A DNA stretch of 64,000 nt from Cloacibacterium sp047601505 (GTDB lineage: Bacteria; Bacteroidota; Bacteroidia; Flavobacteriales; Weeksellaceae). The position numbers and the translations under genes are program-made. The stretch lies in the NCBI RefSeq assembly GCF_047601505.1, contig NZ_JASGJD010000001.1, forward strand, positions 2,852,001 to 2,916,000, given 5' to 3'. The stretch's first letter is position 1. Every line of letters begins with the position of its first letter. The notes under the pieces are model-generated. The model saw only the letters and a list, made by a program, of their open reading frames with translations, was not told where the DNA came from and searched no databases. Positions 54,892-63,275 of the stretch are shown here, in pieces.

Positions 54892-55956
54892 TTATCTAAA
54901 GCCACCAGATCTCATTCCGCCTCCACCAGAGCTTCTCATTCCGCCACCTGAAGATGAACCTCCTCCGAAGCCTCCTCCAGAACTTCTAAAACCGCCACCA
55001 GAGTTTCTAAAACTATCATTTCTTTGAGGTGTATAAGATGGTTGTTGAGATGGTGTACTTTCTGTTCTTCTAAAACCTCCATTTTGTTGTTGGTTACTAG
55101 AATTGTTACTATTAGAAGTACCAAAACCACTTCTTCTAAAGCCGTTGTTGTTTACAGAATTTTGATTAGATGAATTTTGATTAGGAGTACCAAAACCACT
55201 TCTTCTAAACCCGTTATTATTTACAGAATTTTGATTAGATGAATTTCTTCCAAAACCATTTCTATTTACCGTATTAAAACTACTATTATTGGTATTATTT
55301 CCTCTGAATATAGCATCTGCACCACTTCTTTTTACATTAGCAGGTCTTCCCCAATATCCAGGATAACCTCCCCAACCGTAATAACCAGGATAGTAACCTC
55401 CACCCCAATAATAAGAATCCCAATAATATGGATTATAACCATATCCGTAATAAGGATAGCCCCAACTAGCGCCCCATCCCCAATTCCAACCTGGGTTATA
55501 CCAAGAATTCCAACCCCAGCCAAAACCTAAGCCTATACTCCATCTATTTCCCCAGCCGTAATAACCTCCCATTCCGTAAGGATAACCATATCCCCAACCC
55601 CAATTATTTGAGTAATAATTGGTTTCAGTTCCGGCATAGCTTCCCCAATCAGATTGTTCAAAATTATTCCAGTCTTGATATTTATTTTTTTGAGCCTCCA
55701 TATTTTGCTGGTTTTGCTCTATAATACTTGGAGAATTATCGTTGTAAGAATAGTCTTCGCCTACATTATTATTAGTGTCGTCCATTACAACACCTGCAGG
55801 AATAACATCTTTGTTAGGATCATAGTAAACACCATCAGTTTCTGTATATCCTCCCATCTGTGCACCACACGAAATCAAAAGTAAGCCACTAGAAACGGCA
55901 AAAATACCTTTTGATTTAATAATTTCTATTAAGTTTTTATAAGTAAAATTTTTCAT
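54892..55956 (-). CDS. Low-complexity Gly/Tyr/Trp- and Asn/Ser-rich lipoprotein
   Basis: The 354-residue protein has a lipoprotein signal (VSSGLLLISC, Cys30). After an acidic stretch (DTNNNVGEDYSYND) comes a region of about 90 residues built of G, Y, W and P with prominent Trp (NNWGWGYGYPYGMGGYYGWG-like). Next come tandem units FRRSGFGTPNQNSSNQNSVN and NNGFRRSGFGT, and a glycine/serine-rich tail GGGFGGGSSSGGGMRS. No enzyme motif is seen. It is on the outer or inner membrane surface, perhaps adhesive or matrix-like. The gene precedes the FadL-like gene by 30 bases and diverges from proS. Confidence 0.8.
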   Translation of the reverse strand: MKNFTYKNLIEIIKSKGIFAVSSGLLLISCGAQMGGYTETDGVYYDPNKDVIPAGVVMDDTNNNVGEDYSYNDNSPSIIEQNQQNMEAQKNKYQDWNNFEQSDWGSYAGTETNYYSNNWGWGYGYPYGMGGYYGWGNRWSIGLGFGWGWNSWYNPGWNWGWGASWGYPYYGYGYNPYYWDSYYWGGGYYPGYYGWGGYPGYWGRPANVKRSGADAIFRGNNTNNSSFNTVNRNGFGRNSSNQNSVNNNGFRRSGFGTPNQNSSNQNSVNNNGFRRSGFGTSNSNNSSNQQQNGGFRRTESTPSQQPSYTPQRNDSFRNSGGGFRSSGGGFGGGSSSGGGMRSSGGGGMRSGGFR

Positions 55957-55980
55957 GGTAGATGTGATTAAGTTTATTTA

Positions 55981-55988
55981 TATCTTTG
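55981..55988 (+). promoter_or_regulatory. Promoter -7 box, probably of proS
   Basis: TATCTTTG matches TAnnTTTG but would leave a leader of about 108 nt before ATG 56101; proS may have a second promoter closer in. Confidence 0.45.
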
Positions 55989-56040
55989 CAAATATTAATA
56001 CCAAAATTGTACCAAATACATGGTATTCTAAAAATTTAAC

Positions 56041-56048
56041 CAAAAGTA
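56041..56048 (-). promoter_or_regulatory. Promoter -7 box of the lipoprotein gene
   Basis: TACTTTTG on the minus strand, with a leader of about 80 nt to the start at 55956. Confidence 0.5.
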
Positions 56049-56100
56049 CAATTTATCATTAGATTGATTAGCAAATAAAAAGTTAAAATTTAATTAAAAC

Positions 56101-57576
56101 ATGGCAAAATTAACATCTAGGAATGAAGATTACAGCAAATGGTATAACGAACTAGTAGTAAAAGCAGACTTGGCTGAAAACTCTGGTGTAAGAGGATGTA
56201 TGGTGATAAAACCCTACGGTTATGCTATTTGGGAAAAAATTCAAGCAGAATTAGACAAAAAATTTAAAGAAACTGGTCACCAAAATGCTTATTTCCCTCT
56301 CTTTGTCCCGAAAAGTTTATTCGAAGCTGAAGAAAAAAATGCAGAAGGTTTTGCTAAAGAATGTGCAGTAGTAACACATTACAGACTAAAAACAGACCCT
56401 ACAAATCCCCATAAATTAATTGTAGACCCAGAAGCTAAATTAGAAGAAGAACTTATCGTAAGACCTACTTCCGAAGCAATTATTTGGAATACTTATAAAA
56501 CATGGATTCAATCTTACAGAGACCTTCCAATTCTTATTAACCAATGGGCAAATGTTGTACGATGGGAAATGAGAACCAGACTTTTCCTTAGAACTGCAGA
56601 ATTTCTTTGGCAAGAAGGTCATACCGCACACGCTACCAGACAAGAAGCTGTAGAAGAAACAGAAAAAATGCTAGAGGTATATGCAGATGTAGTAGAAAAC
56701 TTTATGGCAATTCCTGTTGTAAAGGGTTTAAAAACACCTACAGAAAGATTTGCTGGCGCAGACGAAACCTATTGTATTGAAGCGATGATGCAAGACGGAA
56801 AAGCACTACAAGCTGGTACCTCTCACTTCCTTGGACAAAATTTCGCAAAAGCTTTTGATGTAAAATTTACCAATAGAGAAGGGAAACAAGAATTTGCTTG
56901 GGCTACTTCTTGGGGAGTTTCTACAAGATTAATGGGAGCTTTAATTATGTCTCATTCAGATGATTTTGGGTTGGTACTTCCTCCAAAATTAGCTCCAATA
57001 CAAGTAGTAATTGTTCCTATTTTTAAAGGAGAAGAGCAATTAGCCGAAATTTCTGTAGTAGCTAATGACATTTTTGACAAGTTAAAAGCAAAAGGAATTT
57101 CTGTAAAATTCGACGATAGGACAGAATACAAACCAGGTTGGAAATTTGCAGAATACGAACTAAAAGGTGTACCATTGAGAATTGCAATGGGCGCAAGAGA
57201 TTTAGAAAACAAAACGGTAGAAATTGCAAGAAGAGACAACCTTACAAAAGAAGTTCGCTCTATAGAAAACATTGAAGATTATATTGAAGAACTACTTAAC
57301 ACCGTTCAAAATGACATTTTCAAAAAAGCAGCAGAATACAGAACAGAACATACTACAAAAGTAGATACTTACGAAGAATTCAAAAAAGTATTAGAAGAAA
57401 AAGGAGGTTTCATCTCTGCTCACTGGGACGGAACCGAAGAAGAAGAAGAACAAATTAAAGAAGAAACCAAAGCTACCATCAGATGTATTCCGTTGGATTC
57501 CGAAGACGAAGAAGGCGTATCTCTAATTACAGGAAGACCTTCTAGCAGAAGAGTTCTTTTTGCAAAAGCATATTAA
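56101..57576 (+). CDS. proS: Prolyl-tRNA synthetase, short (archaeal/eukaryal-like) type
   Basis: ProRS charges tRNA-Pro. At 491 residues it is the short form without the editing insertion. Motifs are KADLAENSGVRGCMVIKPYG, RPTSEAIIWNTYKTWIQSYR, LFLRTAEFLWQEGHTAHATR and RLMGALIMSHSDDFGLVLPP, with the anticodon domain after residue 290. The C-terminus has TKATIRCIPLDSEDEEGVSL and ends LFAKAY. The usual zinc-type Cys pair of this family is reduced here: only one Cys (IRC) is seen and the second position reads GVSL. It is a complete single gene with a bracketing hairpin downstream. Confidence 0.95.
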   Translation: MAKLTSRNEDYSKWYNELVVKADLAENSGVRGCMVIKPYGYAIWEKIQAELDKKFKETGHQNAYFPLFVPKSLFEAEEKNAEGFAKECAVVTHYRLKTDPTNPHKLIVDPEAKLEEELIVRPTSEAIIWNTYKTWIQSYRDLPILINQWANVVRWEMRTRLFLRTAEFLWQEGHTAHATRQEAVEETEKMLEVYADVVENFMAIPVVKGLKTPTERFAGADETYCIEAMMQDGKALQAGTSHFLGQNFAKAFDVKFTNREGKQEFAWATSWGVSTRLMGALIMSHSDDFGLVLPPKLAPIQVVIVPIFKGEEQLAEISVVANDIFDKLKAKGISVKFDDRTEYKPGWKFAEYELKGVPLRIAMGARDLENKTVEIARRDNLTKEVRSIENIEDYIEELLNTVQNDIFKKAAEYRTEHTTKVDTYEEFKKVLEEKGGFISAHWDGTEEEEEQIKEETKATIRCIPLDSEDEEGVSLITGRPSSRRVLFAKAY

Positions 57577-57597
57577 AATTTTTTAAATATTTTCTCT

Positions 57598-57655
57598 CCC
57601 CAACTCTAAAAGAAAATTTCGCAAAGAAACCACCTTTAGGAGTTGGGGATTTTAT
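57598..57655 (+). terminator. Terminator-like hairpin of proS
   Basis: CCCCAACTC(TAAA)/(TTTAG)GAGTTGGGG: arms 57598-57610 and 57635-57648 pair over about 13 bp with one bulge, followed by ATTTTATTTT. Confidence 0.75.
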
Positions 57656-57730
57656 TTTGAATTCAATTTAATTGTTTGATTATTAGAATTATTTACTATC
57701 TTTATTAAAGAAAATTTAAAACGAAAAATC

Positions 57731-58453
57731 ATGTCAATTATCGAAAAAATTAAAGAAAATTTTTCACCAGAATTCATTTCCGAATTGGCAACTCAACTCG
57801 GAGAAAGCGAATCTAGAGTTTCTAAAGCAATAGCCGTTTTATTGCCTGCAACACTAGGAAACATTTGTATAAATTCTAAAAACGAAAATATTTTAAAAGC
57901 AATTTCGGATATTGATAACGAAAAAATTTCTAAAAATTTACTCTCAGAATCTCAACAAAACAAAATCGTAAACTCTATTAAAGAAACTCTCTTTAGTAAA
58001 GAACCAGAGAAATTATTTACAATTACCGAAGAACATTCTGGAATAGAAAATTCTAATTCAAAAATAATTCTCAACACCGTTATTGCAGCTACTCTTGCAA
58101 CACTTAAAAACGAAATTCAAAAACAAAACATAGATGGCAAGAATATTTCTGAATTACTTAACGAACAAAAATCTTTAATTTGTTCCATAATTCCTGCAGG
58201 TTTATCTTTAGAATCTTTAGGGCTAGAAAACAAAGACAATTCCGTTGAAAAAATTATACACGAAGAAAAAAACATTGAAAAACTACAAAAACCAACACAA
58301 AAATTGCCCAAAACCACAAATAAACAAAATAATGCCGGCTTTTGGAACTGGCTTCTACCACTCATTTTGTTAGGACTTGCAGCATGGTTTTTCTGGAAAT
58401 TTTACGAAAAAGAAAATCTTCCCGAAAAAATAAAAATTGAAGAAAAAAAGTAA
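57731..58453 (+). CDS. DUF937-type protein with C-terminal membrane anchor
   Basis: The 240-residue product opens MSIIEKIKENFSPEFISELA with TQLGESESRVSKAIAVLLPA, the helical DUF937/YidB-like repeat fold. A second helical part (IENSNSKIILNTVIAATLAT) follows. A lysine-rich linker leads to one hydrophobic segment near residues 207-225 (WNWLLPLILLGLAAWFFWKF) and a charged tail. This is a tail-anchored type of layout, common for the family in Bacteroidota where an OmpA domain may follow; here the OmpA domain is absent. The role is unknown. It has its own terminator and no operon partner. Confidence 0.82.
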   Translation: MSIIEKIKENFSPEFISELATQLGESESRVSKAIAVLLPATLGNICINSKNENILKAISDIDNEKISKNLLSESQQNKIVNSIKETLFSKEPEKLFTITEEHSGIENSNSKIILNTVIAATLATLKNEIQKQNIDGKNISELLNEQKSLICSIIPAGLSLESLGLENKDNSVEKIIHEEKNIEKLQKPTQKLPKTTNKQNNAGFWNWLLPLILLGLAAWFFWKFYEKENLPEKIKIEEKK

Positions 58454-58477
58454 TAATTTTTCACCAAAAAATAGATT

Positions 58478-58505
58478 AACCGCTTAATTTTTAGCGGTTT
58501 TTTTT
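58478..58505 (+). terminator. Terminator of the DUF937-type gene
   Basis: The 7-bp stem AACCGCT/AGCGGTT (58478-58484, 58493-58499) with T-run. Confidence 0.85.
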
Positions 58506-58536
58506 AATTTTATTTTTGGAATAAGAATAATTTAAC

Positions 58537-58544
58537 TAAATTTG
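58537..58544 (+). promoter_or_regulatory. mntH promoter -7 box
   Basis: TAAATTTG matches TAnnTTTG, with the operator-like palindrome directly after. Confidence 0.6.
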
Positions 58545-58559
58545 TTAGACCAAACTAAC
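58544..58559. promoter_or_regulatory. Operator-like palindrome at the mntH start site
   Basis: GTTAGACCAAACTAAC has 5-base arms GTTAG/CTAAC and overlaps the predicted start of transcription, so a bound repressor would block it. Its core TTAGACCAAACTAA differs from the site at 59961-59974 at only two of 14 positions. The TTAG...CTAA arms resemble DtxR/MntR-family sites. Confidence 0.65.
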
Positions 58560-58575
58560 ATTTTAAAAATCATCA

Positions 58576-59901
58576 ATGAAGAAGCCTTGGCAAAAAGAAC
58601 GTCATCATAACTCATTACCAGAAGTATTTTCATCAATAAATGTTCCTATTAATGCAGGTTTTTGGAAAAAATTATTAGCTTTCACCGGCCCAGGTCTTAT
58701 GGTAGCTGTTGGTTATATGGACCCAGGAAATTGGGCTACAGATATTGCCGGCGGTGCAAAATTTGGTTATACACTTCTTTCTGTGGTGCTAATTTCAAAT
58801 ATTTTTGCAATGATTCTGCAACATCTTGCCGTAAAATTAGGTGTAGTTGCCGAAAGAGACCTCGCGCAAGCTTGTAGAGACCATTTTCCACCAGTTGTTA
58901 ATTTCTTTTTATGGCTTTTTTGCGAAATTGCAATTGCTGCAATGGATTTAGCAGAAGTTATCGGTTCTGCAATTGCCTTAAATTTACTTTTTGGCATTCC
59001 ATTAACTTGGGGAATTGTAATAACTGTAGCAGATGTGTTATTAATTCTAATGTTACAAGCAAAAGGTTTCAGATGGATTGAAAGCATTATTGCCGGATTA
59101 ATTTTCGTAATTTTAGCATGTTTTGCTTATGAAATAATTATCTCCAAACCAGATATTTTCCCAATATTAAAAGGTTTAGTTCCACAAAAACAAGTTATCA
59201 CCAATCCTTCAATGCTTTACATCGCAATAGGAATTTTAGGAGCAACCGTGATGCCTCATAATCTTTATTTACACAGCAGCATTGTACAAACCAGAAATTA
59301 CGCCAGAACAAACGAAGGAAAAAAAGAAGCGATAAAATTTGCAACCATCGACAGTACTTTTTCATTATTTCTTGCATTTTTCATCAATGCAGCAATTTTA
59401 ATTGTAGCAGCTGCAACCTTTCACACTACAGGAAATCATGATATAGCAGACATTCACGATGCGCACAAAATGCTAGCTCCAATACTTGGAACAAGTTTGG
59501 CAAGTATTGTTTTTGCAATTGCACTTTTAGCTTCTGGTCAAAATTCTACTTTAACAGGAACTTTGGCTGGACAAATCGTAATGGAAGGCTTCCTCAATAT
59601 CAAATTAAAACCTTGGTTTAGAAGATTAATAACAAGATTAATTGCAGTGATTCCAGCCTTTTTTGTCGCACTTTGGTATGGCGAAAAAGGAACTTCAGAA
59701 CTTTTGGTTCTTAGCCAGGTAATTCTTTCAATGCAGCTGAGTTTTGCAGTAATTCCTTTGGTAATGTTTACCAGTGATAAACTAAAAATGGGAGAGTTTG
59801 CAAACAAACCATTATTAAAAACAGCAGCTTGGATAATATCATTTATCATTATAACACTTAATATTTACCTGCTTTATCAGACATTTTCAGAAGGGGTTTA
59901 A
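58576..59901 (+). CDS. mntH: Nramp-family divalent metal transporter
   Basis: MntH imports Mn2+ (and Fe2+) with protons. The 441-residue protein has 11 membrane segments with the metal site DPGNWATDIAGG in segment 1 (VAVGYMDPGN) and MPHNLYLHSSIVQTR in segment 6, both canonical. It starts KKPWQKERHHNSLPEVF, a His-containing tail. The promoter carries an operator-like palindrome that is repeated before the TonB receptor downstream. That suggests a metal-responsive repressor of the DtxR/MntR type. The regulator gene is not in the window. Confidence 0.95.
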   Translation: MKKPWQKERHHNSLPEVFSSINVPINAGFWKKLLAFTGPGLMVAVGYMDPGNWATDIAGGAKFGYTLLSVVLISNIFAMILQHLAVKLGVVAERDLAQACRDHFPPVVNFFLWLFCEIAIAAMDLAEVIGSAIALNLLFGIPLTWGIVITVADVLLILMLQAKGFRWIESIIAGLIFVILACFAYEIIISKPDIFPILKGLVPQKQVITNPSMLYIAIGILGATVMPHNLYLHSSIVQTRNYARTNEGKKEAIKFATIDSTFSLFLAFFINAAILIVAAATFHTTGNHDIADIHDAHKMLAPILGTSLASIVFAIALLASGQNSTLTGTLAGQIVMEGFLNIKLKPWFRRLITRLIAVIPAFFVALWYGEKGTSELLVLSQVILSMQLSFAVIPLVMFTSDKLKMGEFANKPLLKTAAWIISFIIITLNIYLLYQTFSEGV

Positions 59902-59960
59902 AAATTAATTCATTCTCAGAAAACAATATTAAGTCTAAAAAATTTTGCCTATATCAAATG

Positions 59961-59974
59961 TTAGATCAATCTAA
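59961..59974. promoter_or_regulatory. Operator-like palindrome before the TonB receptor
   Basis: TTAGATCAATCTAA is a perfect palindrome with 6-base arms and a two-base centre, 31 bases before ATG 60006. It matches 12 of 14 positions of the mntH site. Confidence 0.65.
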
Positions 59975-60005
59975 TATTATAAGTTAAACTATTAAAACAA
60001 ATTAC

Positions 60006-62084
60006 ATGAAGTCAATAAAGTCAAATTTTATAATCCTCACTTTTATTGTGGGTAATGCATTGGTGTATTCTCAAACACAGGATACCCTTGCAATAAAAAA
60101 TAAAAAGATTGATGAAATCGTAATTTCCGGAACAATGAAAATTGTAAATCGTTTAGAAAGTCCTGTTCCTGTGGAAATTTACACACCAACTTATTTCAAA
60201 AAAAATCCCACACCAAATATTTTTGATGCGCTTCAAAATGTAAATGGAGTACAGCCTCAACTCAATTGTAATATATGTAATACCGGAGATATCCACATCA
60301 ATGGTTTGGAAGGTCCTTATACTATGGTTTTGATTGATGGAATGCCTATAGTAAGTTCGCTTGGGACGGTTTATGGCCTGTCCGGAATTCCTAATTCTTT
60401 AGTGGAAAGAATCGAGATTGTAAAAGGCCCCGCTTCTTCACTCTACGGAAGCGAAGCTGTTGGCGGACTCATCAACATCATCACCAAGAAGCCACAAAAT
60501 GCTCCAATTTTGAGTGCTGATGCAATGTCTACAACTTGGGAAGAATATAATATGGATATAGGGTTTAAACTAAATGCCGGAAAAAAAAACACAGTACTGA
60601 CGGGTATTAATTATTTCAATTATCAAAACCGGGTAGATAATAACCATGATAATTTTACAGATGTCACCTTGCAAAACCGAATCTCTGTTTTTCAGAAATG
60701 GAATTTTGAAAGAAAAGAAAACCGTCTCTTTACTATTGCAGGCCGTTATATGTACGAAGACCGTTGGGGAGGTGATATGCGATGGAACAAACTATATCGT
60801 GGAGGTGATAAAATTTATGGAGAAAGTATTTATACAAATCGTATGGAATTACTGGGGAATTATCAACTCCCTGTATATGAAAAAATGTTATTTTCATTTT
60901 CAATAATCAATCATGATCAAAACAGCCGATACGGAACTACTTCTTATATTGCCAACCAAAAAATTGCTTTCGCCCAACTAACTTGGGATAAAAAATTGAA
61001 CAATCACGACTTGCTTTTCGGAGCCGCTTTACGCTATACTTATTATGATGATAATACACCGGCAACTAACAATTCTGAAAATCAAAACGAGCCAGAAAAA
61101 ACATGGCTACCCGGAATTTTTATTCAGGATGAAATTAAACTAACTGAGAAACACAAACTCTTGTTAGGCTTCCGGTACGACTACAATAATATTCACAAAA
61201 GTATTTTCACACCAAGAATTGCTTACAAATGGTCAATAAACAACAATAATATTTTTCGTGCGAATGCAGGAACAGGCTTCCGTGTGGTAAATCTGTTTAC
61301 TGAAGACCACGCTGCACTCACCGGAGCAAGAAAAGTAATTATTTTGAATGATTTAAAACCCGAGAAATCCTATAATATCAATCTTAATTTTATAAAAAAA
61401 ATCCACTTTAATTCTGGTTCTTTTTTAGGGTTAGACACCACCGTTTTTTACACCTATTTTACCAACAGAATTGTTCCCGATTATGAAGCAAACCCCAACG
61501 AAATTATTTATGACAATCTCAATGGTCATGCCGTCAGCAAAGGAATCAGCCTAAATGCAGATTTGAATTTTATAAACGGATTAAAATTGATTATTGGAGG
61601 AACATTAATGGAAAATACCTTAACAGAAAACGGGATTACAAATCAACAAATGCTAACGGAAAAATTTATGGGAACCTGGGCAGTTTCATATAAAATTAAA
61701 CATTGGCATCTGAGCATTGACTATACAGGAAACATATATAATCCAATGCATTTGCCTCTGCTTAGTGATTTAGATCCGAGAAAACCAAAATCTCCCTGGT
61801 GGAGCATCCAGAACATTCAGTTTACATATGATAAATTTAAAAGATTTGAAATTTATGCCGGAATAAAAAACCTGCTCAACTGGACTCCTAATAGAGGAAA
61901 TCCGTTCATTATTGCAAGAGCTAATGATCCTTTTGATAAAAATGTAATATTTGACGGAAATGGACAAATTATTTCAACACCAGATAATCCCTATGCTTTA
62001 ACATTTGATCCTTCATATGTTTATGCTCCAAATCAAGGAATCAGAAGGATTTTTGGGAATAAGATTCAACTTCAACTAAAATGA
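60006..62084 (+). CDS. TonB-dependent outer-membrane receptor
   Basis: The 692-residue protein has a signal peptide (residues 1-22, ILTFIVGNALVYSQ). A short linker (TQDTLAIKNKKIDEIVISG) contains the TonB-box region, and the plug follows with NPTPNIFDALQNVNGVQPQL, the CNIC pair in NCNICNTGDIHINGLEGPYT, RIEIVKGPASSLYGSEAVGG and LINIITKKP. A 22-strand barrel to RRIFGNKIQLQLK completes it. It lacks the carboxypeptidase-like N-domain of SusC proteins. The thioredoxin-like gene overlaps its stop by four bases (ATGA). The operator shared with mntH suggests manganese- or iron-related uptake; the ligand itself is not known. Confidence 0.92.
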   Translation: MKSIKSNFIILTFIVGNALVYSQTQDTLAIKNKKIDEIVISGTMKIVNRLESPVPVEIYTPTYFKKNPTPNIFDALQNVNGVQPQLNCNICNTGDIHINGLEGPYTMVLIDGMPIVSSLGTVYGLSGIPNSLVERIEIVKGPASSLYGSEAVGGLINIITKKPQNAPILSADAMSTTWEEYNMDIGFKLNAGKKNTVLTGINYFNYQNRVDNNHDNFTDVTLQNRISVFQKWNFERKENRLFTIAGRYMYEDRWGGDMRWNKLYRGGDKIYGESIYTNRMELLGNYQLPVYEKMLFSFSIINHDQNSRYGTTSYIANQKIAFAQLTWDKKLNNHDLLFGAALRYTYYDDNTPATNNSENQNEPEKTWLPGIFIQDEIKLTEKHKLLLGFRYDYNNIHKSIFTPRIAYKWSINNNNIFRANAGTGFRVVNLFTEDHAALTGARKVIILNDLKPEKSYNINLNFIKKIHFNSGSFLGLDTTVFYTYFTNRIVPDYEANPNEIIYDNLNGHAVSKGISLNADLNFINGLKLIIGGTLMENTLTENGITNQQMLTEKFMGTWAVSYKIKHWHLSIDYTGNIYNPMHLPLLSDLDPRKPKSPWWSIQNIQFTYDKFKRFEIYAGIKNLLNWTPNRGNPFIIARANDPFDKNVIFDGNGQIISTPDNPYALTFDPSYVYAPNQGIRRIFGNKIQLQLK

Positions 62085-62563
62085 CAGCTTTAAACATCAT
62101 ATTTAAATGGGCTATAATTTTAGGAAGCTTTATACTGCCAGAACTTTGCTTTTCACAACTAAACATTCTGAGTTTTCAGAAAATTGAAAAAATGCAAACA
62201 GATAAACCAAAAAATACAGTAATTTTTATTTATACAGATTGGTGTAATTATTGTAAAGCGATGGAAAATACAACCTTCAAACACAAAAAAATTATCGATA
62301 AATTGAATAATGAATATTATTTTACAATGTTAAATGCAGAAGAAAAACAAGACATTAAATTCTGTGGTAAAACTTTTCATTTTAAGCCCACAGGAACAAA
62401 TACAGGAATCCAAGAACTTGCAGAAACATTAGGAAATATAGATGGGAGAGTTAGCTATCCCATATTAGTGATTCTGAACTCCAAGAATGAAATTATTTTC
62501 CAGCATAGTAATTTCTTGAATTCTTCAGAAATGATTTTGATTTTAGAAAAAATTTATCACTAA
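62081..62563 (+). CDS. Secreted thioredoxin-like protein, coupled to the TonB receptor
   Basis: The 160-residue protein has a hydrophobic N-terminus (residues 9-25, WAIILGSFILPELCFSQ) that acts as signal or anchor. The active site is IYTDWCNYCKAMENTTFKH (CNYC), in a thioredoxin-7-type fold with YPILVILNSKNEIIFQHSNF, the cis-Pro region, near the end. It acts in the periplasm as a thiol-disulfide reductant or oxidant. ATG overlaps the receptor stop (ATGA), so translation is coupled. The receptor plug has a CNIC pair that could be its substrate; that is inference. Confidence 0.88.
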   Translation: MTALNIIFKWAIILGSFILPELCFSQLNILSFQKIEKMQTDKPKNTVIFIYTDWCNYCKAMENTTFKHKKIIDKLNNEYYFTMLNAEEKQDIKFCGKTFHFKPTGTNTGIQELAETLGNIDGRVSYPILVILNSKNEIIFQHSNFLNSSEMILILEKIYH

Positions 62564-62647
62564 CTGCTGAGATAAAAATCTGCCAATATTTCCTAAAATA
62601 ACTTTTGGCAAATACTTTGCCTTAAAAGAGTAGAAAAATTCAGCAAA

Positions 62648-63187
62648 ATGGACGAAAACAAAGAACTACACGAAGAAAATCTAAATACAACAGAACAAGA
62701 AACTCAGCAAAACGAAGAAACAAAATCGGAAAATGTGACAAAACAACCCACTGCAGAAGAACTTTTGGCAGAAGAAAAAGACCGTTACATTCGTCTATAC
62801 GCAGAGTTCGAAAATTATAAAAAGAGAACAGTAAAAGAAAAAATGGAATTTGCTCAGTACGCCAATACTGAAATGATGATTTCTATGCTTGCCGTTCTTG
62901 ATGATTTTGAAAGAGCTATTAAAGAAATTGCAAAAAGTGGTAACGAAGCAGATCTTAAAGGAATTGAACTTATTTACCAAAAATTCAAAAATAAATTAGC
63001 CGAAAAAGGTTTAAAACCTGTTGAAGTAAATGCTGGAGACAATTTTAATGTAGATTTCCACGAAGCTATCACTCAAATTCCTGCTCCATCAGAAGATTTA
63101 AAAGGTAAAATTGTAGATGTTATAGAAACTGGTTATCAGCTTCACGACAGAGTAATAAGATTTGCAAAAGTAGTAACAGGAAATTAA
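62648..63187 (+). CDS. grpE: Nucleotide exchange factor GrpE
   Basis: GrpE speeds ADP release from DnaK. The 179-residue protein has a disordered acidic N-terminus (MDENKELHEENLNTTEQE), a long coiled coil with EEKDRYIRLYAEFENYKKRT and KEKMEFAQYANTEMMISMLA, and the beta-wing domain with VEVNAGDNFNVDFHEAITQI and VIETGYQLHDRVIRFAKVV. All conserved parts are present. dnaJ begins 88 bases later, giving the usual grpE-dnaJ pair. No HrcA/CIRCE-type element is seen upstream in the window. Confidence 0.96.
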   Translation: MDENKELHEENLNTTEQETQQNEETKSENVTKQPTAEELLAEEKDRYIRLYAEFENYKKRTVKEKMEFAQYANTEMMISMLAVLDDFERAIKEIAKSGNEADLKGIELIYQKFKNKLAEKGLKPVEVNAGDNFNVDFHEAITQIPAPSEDLKGKIVDVIETGYQLHDRVIRFAKVVTGN

Positions 63188-63198
63188 TTTTTTGCAGG

Positions 63199-63266
63199 AT
63201 GCAGGAAGTCGGAAGTTAGATGAAATAAATTCCAGAAAAAAACTTCAAACATCCATCATCTAACAA
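63199..63266. repeat. Inverted heptamer arrays between grpE and dnaJ
   Basis: GGATGCA, GGAAGTC, GGAAGTT, AGATG (63199-63222) on the left and CATCCATCATCTAAC (63250-63264) on the right run in opposite strands, with GTTAGATG/CATCTAAC as 8-bp arms. The right array ends about 12 bases before dnaJ ATG. Confidence 0.6.
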
Positions 63267-63275
63267 TAATAAAAA

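Noticed and set aside
57598..57655. Riboswitch or T-box after proS
   Set aside because: It is a single long hairpin followed by a T-rich tail downstream of a stop codon; a terminator fits and no ligand-binding core is seen.
58454..58575. Manganese riboswitch before mntH
   Set aside because: Only 17 bases lie between the palindrome and ATG, too short for a yybP-ykoY-type aptamer; a protein operator fits.
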